Of a stretch of DNA of 13,149 nt, positions 7,403 through 13,149 are shown one piece after another. Both the position numbers and the translations under genes were made by a program. The DNA is from Candidatus Symbiothrix sp. (GTDB lineage Bacteria > Bacteroidota > Bacteroidia > Bacteroidales > Azobacteroidaceae), in NCBI GenBank assembly GCA_031284765.1, contig JAITXK010000139.1, positions 1-13,149 of the forward strand. The letters run 5' to 3'. Below the pieces are notes generated by a model. That model was not told the DNA's origin and made no database searches. It worked only from the letters and a program-made list of their open reading frames with translations. Position 1 is the stretch's first letter, and each line of letters begins with the position of its first letter.

Positions 7403-8170
7403 ATGTCAGAAAATAATCAACCACTTATTTTCATTACGAACGATGATGGAATTTATGCAAAAGGCATTCATGAATTGATTGCCGGAGTACGTTCCTTAGG
7501 CGATATCGTTGTAATTGCACCGGACGGGGCGCGTTCGGGAATGTCGAGTGCCATCAGTTCGCAAAATCCGGTACGCCTGAATTTGTTGCAGCAAGAAGAA
7601 GGACTAACTGTCTATAGCTGCACCGGCACGCCTGTCGATTGTGTAAAGTTAGGTATTAACGAGATTTTGGATCGCAAACCCGATTTGATCATTTCAGGGA
7701 TTAATCATGGCTCTAATGCAGCGATTTGCGTGATTTATTCCGGAACCATCGGCGCAGCCTTGGAAGGCTGTATTCTGGGCATTCCTGCTTTGGGAGTTTC
7801 GCTGACTAATCCTGCTTTGGATGCCGATTTTTCGCAAGCTGTACAGTATGGAAAGCAAATTGCCGAAAAGATTTTGGCCGAAGGATTGCCCAAAGGGGTG
7901 TGCCTCAATTTAAATATTCCTAATATTTCAAAGGTAAAAGGGTTGAAAATCTGCACGCAAACGCCGGGTTATTGGACGAAAGAATTTCAAGTCGGACAAG
8001 ATCCGTTCGGACGAACCGTTTATTGGTTAACCGGCGAGTTTTTGAACGAAGCTCCGAATGACGAACACAACGACGAATGGGCATTGAATCACGGCTATGC
8101 GGCCTTAGTACCCTTACAATTGGATATGACAGCTCATCCTGTAGTGAACATACTGAAAAAATGGGAATGA
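7403..8170 (+). CDS. surE: 5'-nucleotidase SurE
   Basis: SurE is a divalent-metal-dependent phosphatase that dephosphorylates nucleoside 5'- and 3'-monophosphates in the cytoplasm and is linked to stationary-phase survival. The 255-residue protein begins with the fold's signature ITNDDGIYAKGI, giving metal ligands D14 and D15. The second ligand region is APDGARSGMSSAIS (39-52), with S45, and the third is SGINHGSN (98-105), with N101. CTGTPVDCVKLGI (73-85) is also typical. Length matches the family. ATG 7403 is chosen because the promoter core lies just upstream. The TGA stop overlaps the lpxB ATG as ATGA, so translation is probably coupled. Confidence 0.96.
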   Translation: MSENNQPLIFITNDDGIYAKGIHELIAGVRSLGDIVVIAPDGARSGMSSAISSQNPVRLNLLQQEEGLTVYSCTGTPVDCVKLGINEILDRKPDLIISGINHGSNAAICVIYSGTIGAALEGCILGIPALGVSLTNPALDADFSQAVQYGKQIAEKILAEGLPKGVCLNLNIPNISKVKGLKICTQTPGYWTKEFQVGQDPFGRTVYWLTGEFLNEAPNDEHNDEWALNHGYAALVPLQLDMTAHPVVNILKKWE

Positions 8171-9306
8171 AATATTTTTTAGTAGCCGGCGAAGCGTCCG
8201 GCGATTTGCATGCCTCCAATTTGATGCGTTCGTTGCAAACTGTTGACCCGCAAGCGGAATTTCGCTATTTCGGAGGCGATTTGATGCAATCGATTGGTGG
8301 AACATTGCTGAAGCATTACCGCGAAATGGCTTTTATGGGCTTTATTCCGGTATTAATGCACTTGCGTACAGTGTTCAAAAACATGAATGATTGCAAAAAA
8401 GCCATTGCCGAATATTGTCCCGATGTGGTGATATTGGTTGATTATCCGGGTTTTAATCTGAAAATGGCCAAATACGTGCATTCGCAATTAAAAATTCCGG
8501 TTTATTATTATATTTCTCCTAAAATATGGGCGTGGAAAACCTACCGCATCCAAAGCATTCGGAAATATGTTGACCGCTTGTTTTCGATTTTGCCCTTTGA
8601 AGTGGATTTTTATAAAAAATACAACTATCCGATTAATTATGTGGGAAATCCAACGGTTGATGCTTTGGCTGCACGTGATTTTCAAAACGAAGCCTTTGCC
8701 GATTTTGTGGAAGCGAATCAATTGAAAAAGCAACCGGTCATCGCCCTTTTGGCGGGTAGCCGTTTGCAGGAAATAAAGGTCAATCTTCCGGTTATGTTGG
8801 AGGCTGCGGCTTCGTTTAAAGACTATCAATTGGTTATTGCGGGAGCGCCTGGAATTGAACCTTCTTATTATCAACAGTTTATGAAAGACTATCCGGTTTC
8901 TGTTGTGTTTGGACAAACTTATCGCCTGTTACAGCATTCCCGCGCCGCCTTGGTCACTTCCGGAACGGCTACTTTGGAAACGGCTTTGTTGAGAGTGGCT
9001 CAGGTGGTGTGTTACCGGATTTCGTTTCCGCGACTCAGTACGTTTATTTTTGAACATTTCTTTTCGTGTAATTATATTTCGTTGGTCAATTTGATTGCAG
9101 GAAAAACAGTGGTCAAAGAATTGTTCGGAAAATATTTTTCCGAACAAAACATCCGCAAGGAACTGGATTTATTGTTGAACGATGAAAATTACCGTCGTCA
9201 AATGGACAAAGGTTATTGCGAAGTCATCAAGCAATTGGGCGACACAGGTGCCTCCAATGAGGTGGCGCGGCAAATTCATGCTTCTTTGCAGCAAAAAATA
9301 GAATAA
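8167..9306 (+). CDS. lpxB: Lipid-A-disaccharide synthase LpxB
   Basis: LpxB is a GT19 glycosyltransferase at the inner membrane that joins lipid X and UDP-2,3-diacylglucosamine to form the lipid A disaccharide. The 379-residue protein opens with AGEASGDLHASNL (8-19). It has VDYPGFN (91-97, with the probable catalytic Asp D92), ISPKIWAWKTYRI (116-128), VGNPTVDA (159-166), LAGSRLQEI (195-203) for the donor phosphates, and SGTATLETAL (265-274). The start at 8167 gives an ATGA overlap with surE. An ATG two codons upstream (8161) is possible, but MKYFLVAGEASGD is the usual beginning. Its presence shows that the cell makes lipopolysaccharide. A perfect 12-bp inverted repeat lies within the gene (9121-9147), and the next promoter overlaps its 3' end. 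Confidence 0.96.
   Translation: MKYFLVAGEASGDLHASNLMRSLQTVDPQAEFRYFGGDLMQSIGGTLLKHYREMAFMGFIPVLMHLRTVFKNMNDCKKAIAEYCPDVVILVDYPGFNLKMAKYVHSQLKIPVYYYISPKIWAWKTYRIQSIRKYVDRLFSILPFEVDFYKKYNYPINYVGNPTVDALAARDFQNEAFADFVEANQLKKQPVIALLAGSRLQEIKVNLPVMLEAAASFKDYQLVIAGAPGIEPSYYQQFMKDYPVSVVFGQTYRLLQHSRAALVTSGTATLETALLRVAQVVCYRISFPRLSTFIFEHFFSCNYISLVNLIAGKTVVKELFGKYFSEQNIRKELDLLLNDENYRRQMDKGYCEVIKQLGDTGASNEVARQIHASLQQKIE
9121..9147. repeat. Perfect 12-bp inverted repeat with 3-bp centre inside lpxB
   Basis: The arm TTGTTCGGAAAA (9121-9132) and its exact reverse complement TTTTCCGAACAA (9136-9147) flank TAT. All 12 pairs match, and the next bases outwards (A and A) do not. It encodes residues around LFGKYFSEQN of LpxB, near the 3' end. 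In RNA it would form a strong hairpin with a minimal loop, but no T-run follows on the plus strand, so it is not a standard terminator. Confidence 0.75.
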
Positions 9307-9320
9307 AATGCTTATATTTG
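9285..9320 (+). promoter_or_regulatory. Putative promoter for the lipoprotein-cotH operon, overlapping the lpxB 3' end
   Basis: TATATTTG (9313-9320) fully matches TAnnTTTG. A TTTG lies at 9285-9288, 24 bp upstream, somewhat longer than the usual 19-21 bp, so the -33 assignment is weak. The core straddles the lpxB stop region and precedes the lipoprotein ATG at 9337 by 16 bp, or the alternative ATG at 9373 by 52 bp. Confidence 0.5.
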
Positions 9321-9336
9321 CAAGTTGATTTTCAAA

Positions 9337-10089
9337 ATGAAGAAAATACTGACACACAATAAATGGTTTCAAATGAAAATGATTAGGCATTTTTTTTGCC
9401 TGAATATGGTGTTTTTGTTTTTTGTTGCATGCGACCCGCCCGACCCGCCGGTTAAACAAATACCATTTACCCCAATTACCATTTTGGCAACCATAGAAAA
9501 CGGACAAGAATATGCTTCCATAGTGGACTCGGTTCAGATAGCCATGGAATTGAATTTACCTGATGAACAAATTGCGCAGGAAACCAATCGCGAGGATAAA
9601 AAGGTAGTGGTTATAACCGCTCCTTATACCGGCAGCGGTTTTGAAATTGTTTTACCCATTCCTGTGAAATCCGAATGCTTGTTTCCATTGTTTTATGACA
9701 TGCCTGAAGGTATTGAGATAGAAGGCGATGCAAAGGTCGATGGTATGGCCTTCTGGGAAGTAGAAGCCGTTAAAGACGGAAATATTGTTGGCTATTTTTA
9801 TCAGTCGAAAACCGATGACGAAGACAAGGCTTGGTGGTATAAAACAGCTTATGCATTTGTCGTTAAATCGATTAGCGTAGAAGGGGAGTTTTATACATCT
9901 AAAAAAGACTCAACTACCAATAAAGTTACAAGAATAGATGAGCATGAATATAAGTGTAAATTCAAAAAAGGATGGAATGTCATGCATTATAGAGAAAAGG
10001 ATATATTAACGGACGGTGTTCCGGGAATAAGAGTAGAGTATTTTACCGAAAAACTTTCCGGTGTGCAATGGTATTTTGATCCCAAATAA
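9337..10089 (+). CDS. Hypothetical lipoprotein, family not recognised
   Basis: This is a 250-residue protein of unknown function. The N-terminus is basic then strongly hydrophobic (NMVFLFFVAC) and ends in a lipobox-like FVAC, followed by DPPDPP, so it is probably a lipid-anchored envelope protein. Two starts fit: ATG 9337, used here, and ATG 9373, which gives a more usual 19-residue signal before the cysteine and a longer leader. The mature part is about 220 residues, rich in acidic and aromatic residues, with likely beta-strand character and segments such as APYTGSGFEIVLPIP, AFWEVEA and EDKAWWYKTAYAFVV. No catalytic motif or known domain could be recognised. It lies 22 bp before the CotH-like gene with no promoter core between, so the two probably form an operon and may share a surface role (inference). 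Confidence 0.78.
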   Translation: MKKILTHNKWFQMKMIRHFFCLNMVFLFFVACDPPDPPVKQIPFTPITILATIENGQEYASIVDSVQIAMELNLPDEQIAQETNREDKKVVVITAPYTGSGFEIVLPIPVKSECLFPLFYDMPEGIEIEGDAKVDGMAFWEVEAVKDGNIVGYFYQSKTDDEDKAWWYKTAYAFVVKSISVEGEFYTSKKDSTTNKVTRIDEHEYKCKFKKGWNVMHYREKDILTDGVPGIRVEYFTEKLSGVQWYFDPK

Positions 10090-10111
10090 AATAAGTAAAA
10101 TCATTTATTAT

Positions 10112-11782
10112 ATGAAACACGCATTCGTTTTATGGGTTGGCATGTTGCTTTGCATTCGTGTAGTGGCGGCCGAACCCGTTGTTATCGCAGCCGGACATTT
10201 TGGTGTGGATACCGATAAAAAGATGATTGTTGTCAATCAGGATGTTGCGGTCATTAACGCCGCTCAGACACAAGCCATCAGTGCGTTTTCTATTGACAGC
10301 CGTAGTTATACCTTGTCTCAACCGGTTAGTGCCGTGCAAACAGGCGTTCCCTATTCCGTCAGCAACGAAGGCAATTCCTATACATTGTATTTTACACAAT
10401 TGCCGTTGGTTCTTCTTTCCGTTTCAGGAAATATTGTTAGTGACCCAAAAATACCGGGTACGATTGTAATCTCGGAAAGCAAGAATCGTCCCATACTTTC
10501 GGAAAATATTGGCATTGAATTGAGAGGCTCAACAGCGCAAAACTACCCGAAAAAATCTTACCGCTTTGAATTCAAAGATTTGGTTGCCCAAGTGAATAAG
10601 GATATAGCCGTATTGGGAATGCATGCCGATGATGATTGGAATTTGCAAGCCCTGTATATCGAACCTTTGCGGCTTCGCAATAAAACGGGCTTTGACATCT
10701 GGCGTAAAATCAATACCATTTATTATCAGGATTATGAACCGGAAGTCGCTTCAGGCCCGCAAATGGAATATGCCGAATTGTTTCTGAACGGTGCATATAA
10801 AGGCATTTATTGTGTCGGCGAACCGGTAAGCCGCAAACTCCTGAAATTGAAGAAATATAATGCCATTGATGGGATTCGGGGCGAACTTTACAAAGCCATT
10901 AATTGGGGAGGTGATGAACAGAAAGGCAATGTGCTTTTTAACGATTTGCCGGCGTATTCAAACGGCACAACCACTTGGGGTGGCTTTGAATACAAATATC
11001 CCGATGAAATTGCTTCCAACTGGAAAAATCTGTATGACTTTGTTGACTTTGTCATGAACACTTCCGATGCCGAATTTCAGGCTGCCTTTTCCACCAAGTT
11101 TTATCTCGATAACGCAGTGGATTATTACATTTTCCTCAATTTATTGCATGCCTGGGACAATCGGGGTAAAAACGTATATATGGCCAAATACAAGGCCCGC
11201 GAACCCTATTTCTATGTTCCGTGGGATTTGGACGGTATTTTCGGCATCCATTGGGATGGGAGTGAAGAAAATAACGTGGATGAATTATTAACCAACGGAA
11301 TGTTCAACCGCTTGATGAAAAACGACCCCGACGGCATAAACAGTTTCAAGCAAAAGTTGAAATACAAATGGAATCTGTTGCGGAACGATTGGGTTACTCA
11401 CGCAGGTTTGATGGAGCTTTTCCAAACCAACTATGACTATTTGAATTCCAATGCAGCATACGCACGGGAAACACTTGCCGGAGATTATACTCACAATGAG
11501 TCCCGAATGACCTATTTGTCGAATTGGATTGAGCATCGCTTAGGTTATTTGGATGCCCAATTCAATGCTGATATTGATCCGGATGATCCTTCAGCGCTTC
11601 CGATTGTCCATGAAGAAGTCCGTGTTACAGCCTATAATTTGAATGGAATAGTAGTCAAAACAACTGCTTTGCAAGCGGGTCAGTTATCTTCTTCGTTCAC
11701 GAACGATTTATTAGCCGGTATTTATATCCTGCATATTCAGCATGCTGATTTTTGCGAAGTAAGAAAAGTGGTTGTTCAATAA
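10112..11782 (+). CDS. CotH-kinase-family secreted protein with a T9SS type A sorting tail
   Basis: This 556-residue protein has a signal peptide (MKHAFVLWVGMLLCIRVVAA, 1-20) and an N-terminal beta-rich region to about 130. A CotH protein-kinase-like domain follows (about 132-480) with GIELRGSTAQNYPKKSY (134-150), EYAELFLNGAYKGIY (219-233), HAWDNRGKNVYM (347-358) and the metal-site motif PWDLDGIFG (370-378). CotH of Bacillus spores is an atypical kinase; substrates of Bacteroidota homologues are unknown. After an Asp/Pro linker (488-497), residues 501-556 match a type 9 secretion type A sorting domain: VTAYNLNGIVVK, LLAGIYILHI and a terminal RKVVVQ. It is therefore probably exported and held at the cell surface or released. 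ATG 10112 is chosen because the signal peptide starts there. Its last 7 bp overlap the convergent rsmD stop. Confidence 0.9.
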   Translation: MKHAFVLWVGMLLCIRVVAAEPVVIAAGHFGVDTDKKMIVVNQDVAVINAAQTQAISAFSIDSRSYTLSQPVSAVQTGVPYSVSNEGNSYTLYFTQLPLVLLSVSGNIVSDPKIPGTIVISESKNRPILSENIGIELRGSTAQNYPKKSYRFEFKDLVAQVNKDIAVLGMHADDDWNLQALYIEPLRLRNKTGFDIWRKINTIYYQDYEPEVASGPQMEYAELFLNGAYKGIYCVGEPVSRKLLKLKKYNAIDGIRGELYKAINWGGDEQKGNVLFNDLPAYSNGTTTWGGFEYKYPDEIASNWKNLYDFVDFVMNTSDAEFQAAFSTKFYLDNAVDYYIFLNLLHAWDNRGKNVYMAKYKAREPYFYVPWDLDGIFGIHWDGSEENNVDELLTNGMFNRLMKNDPDGINSFKQKLKYKWNLLRNDWVTHAGLMELFQTNYDYLNSNAAYARETLAGDYTHNESRMTYLSNWIEHRLGYLDAQFNADIDPDDPSALPIVHEEVRVTAYNLNGIVVKTTALQAGQLSSSFTNDLLAGIYILHIQHADFCEVRKVVVQ

Positions 11783-12333
11783 TAAGAAACCGAATCATCC
11801 TGTTTTTCAAAAATGCTGAAATTGACCGCCCCGTAAACTCTTCTTTGGGTAAAGCAGGGCAAAGCCGAAAAATCATATTCTTTTGGATGTTCCATCACAA
11901 ATACGCCGTTGTTGTTGAGTAAATTGCGAGATAGAATAATTTCGGGAATTTGAGGCAATTCTTTTAAAGCATAAGGCGGGTCGGCAAAAATAAAATCAAA
12001 TGGTTGACGGCAAGCGTGCAAAAAGCGGAAAACATCGCCTTTGATGGCATGCAACCGTTCGTCTTTCAGTTCCCGTTGTACTTTTTTGATGAAAGCATAA
12101 TGCACCGAATTATTTTCTACACAAACGACTTCCTTGCATCCTCGGGAAAGCAGTTCGAAACTGATACTTCCAGTGCCCGAAAAAAGGTCTAAAGCCATGG
12201 TATCTTCCAAATCAATCCGGTTGGCAATGACATTAAACAAATTCTCTTTGGCAAAATCGGTGGTAGGACGTGCTTGAAAAGAGTGGGGGACGTCAAAACG
12301 CCGGCTTTTGTATTTTCCGCTTACGATTCGCAT
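11776..12333 (-). CDS. rsmD: 16S rRNA (guanine(966)-N2)-methyltransferase RsmD
   Basis: RsmD is an S-adenosylmethionine-dependent methyltransferase that modifies G966 of 16S rRNA in the assembling 30S subunit. The 185-residue protein starts with MRIVSGKYKSRR and has the RPTTDFAKENLFN segment (22-34) typical of the family. The SAM-binding motif is ALDLFSGTGSISFELLSRG (47-65), the acidic loop is VCVENN (70-75), and the catalytic motif is ADPPY (117-121). Length matches the family. The ATG at 12333 is followed by a normal N-terminus. It is tail-to-tail with cotH, overlapping by 7 bp, and 209 bp separate it from the recombinase upstream. No clear terminator is visible at its end. Confidence 0.95.
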   Translation of the reverse strand: MRIVSGKYKSRRFDVPHSFQARPTTDFAKENLFNVIANRIDLEDTMALDLFSGTGSISFELLSRGCKEVVCVENNSVHYAFIKKVQRELKDERLHAIKGDVFRFLHACRQPFDFIFADPPYALKELPQIPEIILSRNLLNNNGVFVMEHPKEYDFSALPCFTQRRVYGAVNFSIFEKQDDSVSYY

Positions 12334-12350
12334 ACATTTTATATTGACTA

Positions 12351-12358
12351 TAAAGATA
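12351..12358 (-). promoter_or_regulatory. Possible -7 element (TATCTTTA) for rsmD
   Basis: The minus strand reads TATCTTTA, one base off TAnnTTTG, 17 bp before the rsmD ATG. No TTTG is found at the right distance upstream. It lies just past the recombinase remnant. This is a weak call based mainly on position. Confidence 0.25.
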
Positions 12359-12370
12359 CAACTCTTTTTT

Positions 12371-12457
12371 TATGTTGGCAGCACTTTTAGATACTTTTTT
12401 ATCCAATAATGGTTTGATTTCAGCATCCTTAAACTGGAAATATTTTGTACCTTTTCG
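12371..12457 (-). pseudogene. Decayed C-terminal fragment of a second Mpi-like serine recombinase
   Basis: On the minus strand, codons 12421-12380 read EIKPLLDKKVSKSA, identical at 12 of 14 positions to residues 164-177 (EIKELLDKRVSKSA) of the intact recombinase upstream. About 10 residues earlier RKGTK (12457-12443) parallels the RPKGSK hinge. In-frame TGA and TAG codons (12463-12458) precede the fragment, and similarity to the expected helix-turn-helix end is lost after NIK, so it is not a functional gene. Over the 42 matching bases 27 agree, and eight of the ten codons that differ are synonymous. This indicates an old, once-selected homologue and not a fresh duplication of the neighbour. 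The limits are approximate, and chance similarity cannot be fully excluded. Confidence 0.6.
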
Positions 12458-12504
12458 CTATCAAAAATGCTCCTGCAAACAAGCTATTGCATAACAGCAC
12501 TATA

Positions 12505-12537
12505 AAAGCCTGTTATTCGAAAGAGGCAACAGGTTTT
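12505..12537 (-). terminator. Hairpin after the recombinase gene, probable rho-independent terminator
   Basis: The sequences CCTGTT (12509-12514) and AACAGG (12528-12533) form a 6-bp stem around a 13-base loop, with A- and T-rich flanks that can extend pairing. Read on the minus strand it begins 5 bp after the recombinase stop and ends in CTTTT, as expected for intrinsic termination. The stem is short, so the call is moderate. Confidence 0.5.
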
Positions 12538-12542
12538 GCTCT

Positions 12543-13142
12543 TTATTTTGTTCCCATCTCTTTTACAAATTCTGCTACTGTAAGCCGATGCACGCCCAAA
12601 ATCCGGGCAATGGCTGATTTGGAAACACGCTTGTCTAATAATTCTTTTATTTCTTTTTCTTTACCGGGAAGTTTTTTGACTTTCGATTTGCTCCCTTTCG
12701 GACGACCTAAAATAACGCCTTCCGCTTTTTTGCGGGCCAATGCTTCTTTGGTGCGCTGAGAGATAAGGTTGCGCTCAATTTCAGCAGATAGTCCGAAAGC
12801 AAATGCCAAGACTTTGGAATTAATGTCGCTACCTAAGCGGTAATTGTCTTTGATAGTCCAAACCTGAATGTCACGATTCATACATTCGTTAAGTATTCCC
12901 ATAATCATTAGCAAGTTTCTTCCTAATCGCGATAATTCCGAACAAATCAAAATGTCGTCTTTTTTCATTTTTTTGAGGAGTTTGCCCAATTTTCTGTCTT
13001 GCAAATTTTTAGAGCCGGAAATGGTTTCCTCTATCCACTTATCAACGACAAATACGTTTTTACCACAAAATTGGTTGATTTCGTAACGTTGATTTTCCAC
13101 TGTTTGCTTGTCGGTGCTTACCCGAATGTAACCATAAATCAT
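12543..13142 (-). CDS. Small serine recombinase, Mpi-type DNA invertase family
   Basis: This is a 199-residue site-specific recombinase of the resolvase/invertase family. The catalytic domain (about 1-135) opens with YGYIRVSTDKQ, giving the nucleophile S9 and R7. SELSRLGRN (68-76) supplies the conserved arginines R72 and R75. Further family motifs are LAFAFGLSAEIERNLISQRT (112-131) and the arm EALARKKAEGVILGRPKGS (133-151). A C-terminal helix-turn-helix (about 172-192, VSKSAIARILGVHRLTV) binds DNA. Size and sequence closely resemble, from memory, the Bacteroides Mpi global invertase, which flips many promoters. No invertible promoter with paired repeats is visible here, but only 7 bp upstream are in the window. 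The reading frame appears intact. A hairpin and a remnant of a related gene follow it. Confidence 0.9.
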   Translation of the reverse strand: MIYGYIRVSTDKQTVENQRYEINQFCGKNVFVVDKWIEETISGSKNLQDRKLGKLLKKMKKDDILICSELSRLGRNLLMIMGILNECMNRDIQVWTIKDNYRLGSDINSKVLAFAFGLSAEIERNLISQRTKEALARKKAEGVILGRPKGSKSKVKKLPGKEKEIKELLDKRVSKSAIARILGVHRLTVAEFVKEMGTK

Positions 13143-13149
13143 ACTTTTT

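Noticed and set aside
9387..9402. AGGCA-T8-GCCT in the lipoprotein signal region, considered as a phase-variable tract or terminator
   Set aside because: Eight T residues encode ordinary hydrophobic signal residues, the arms are only 5 bp, and nothing shows variation.
11693..11706. TCGTTC-AC-GAACGA inverted repeat in cotH, considered as an invertase site
   Set aside because: The arms are 6 bp, there is no matching partner elsewhere in the window, and it lies inside the coding sorting tail.
12445..12759. A 104-codon plus-strand open frame
   Set aside because: Most of it is antisense to the recombinase C-terminus and the remnant; its protein resembles nothing I know.

Overview
The window looks like chromosomal DNA of a Bacteroidota bacterium, most likely of the Bacteroidales. 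The reasons are Bacteroidota-style promoter cores (TAnnTTTG at about -7, once with TTTG 20 bp upstream), no recognisable Shine-Dalgarno sequences, a DUF5683 protein, a secreted protein with a type 9 secretion (T9SS) type A sorting tail, and a serine recombinase closely resembling the Bacteroides Mpi invertase. The species cannot be told from the sequence.

Left part, minus strand. Positions 1-1019 hold the N-terminal half of a TonB-dependent outer-membrane receptor that runs off the edge. A compact block is then read leftward from about 7260: parA, parB, a DUF5683 membrane protein, an MltD-type lytic transglycosylase with two LysM domains, and a bifunctional Rel/SpoT (p)ppGpp enzyme. Spacings are 2-30 bp except before DUF5683, which has its own full promoter between parB and itself. 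The block joins chromosome partition, cell-wall turnover and the stringent response.

Middle, plus strand. Divergent from parA are surE (nucleotidase) and lpxB (lipid A disaccharide synthase), which overlap by ATGA. The 140-bp divergent region carries promoter cores for both sides and a twice-repeated 12-bp motif containing a near-consensus DnaA box. A separate promoter overlapping the end of lpxB drives an unrecognised lipoprotein and a CotH-kinase-like protein with a signal peptide and a T9SS sorting tail.

Right part, minus strand. rsmD (16S rRNA m2G966 methyltransferase) ends tail-to-tail with the CotH gene, overlapping by 7 bp. A complete Mpi-family serine recombinase starts at 13142, 8 bp from the edge. 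Between it and rsmD lie a probable terminator and a decayed fragment of a second recombinase's C-terminus, which is the clearest sign of an accessory or rearranged spot here.

Most of the window is ordinary core genome. The least explained items are the recombinase plus remnant, the 12-bp perfect inverted repeat inside lpxB, the paired DnaA-box-like repeats, and the lipoprotein/CotH pair. No tRNA, rRNA, CRISPR array or insertion sequence was seen, and no gene-free stretch exceeds 300 bases.
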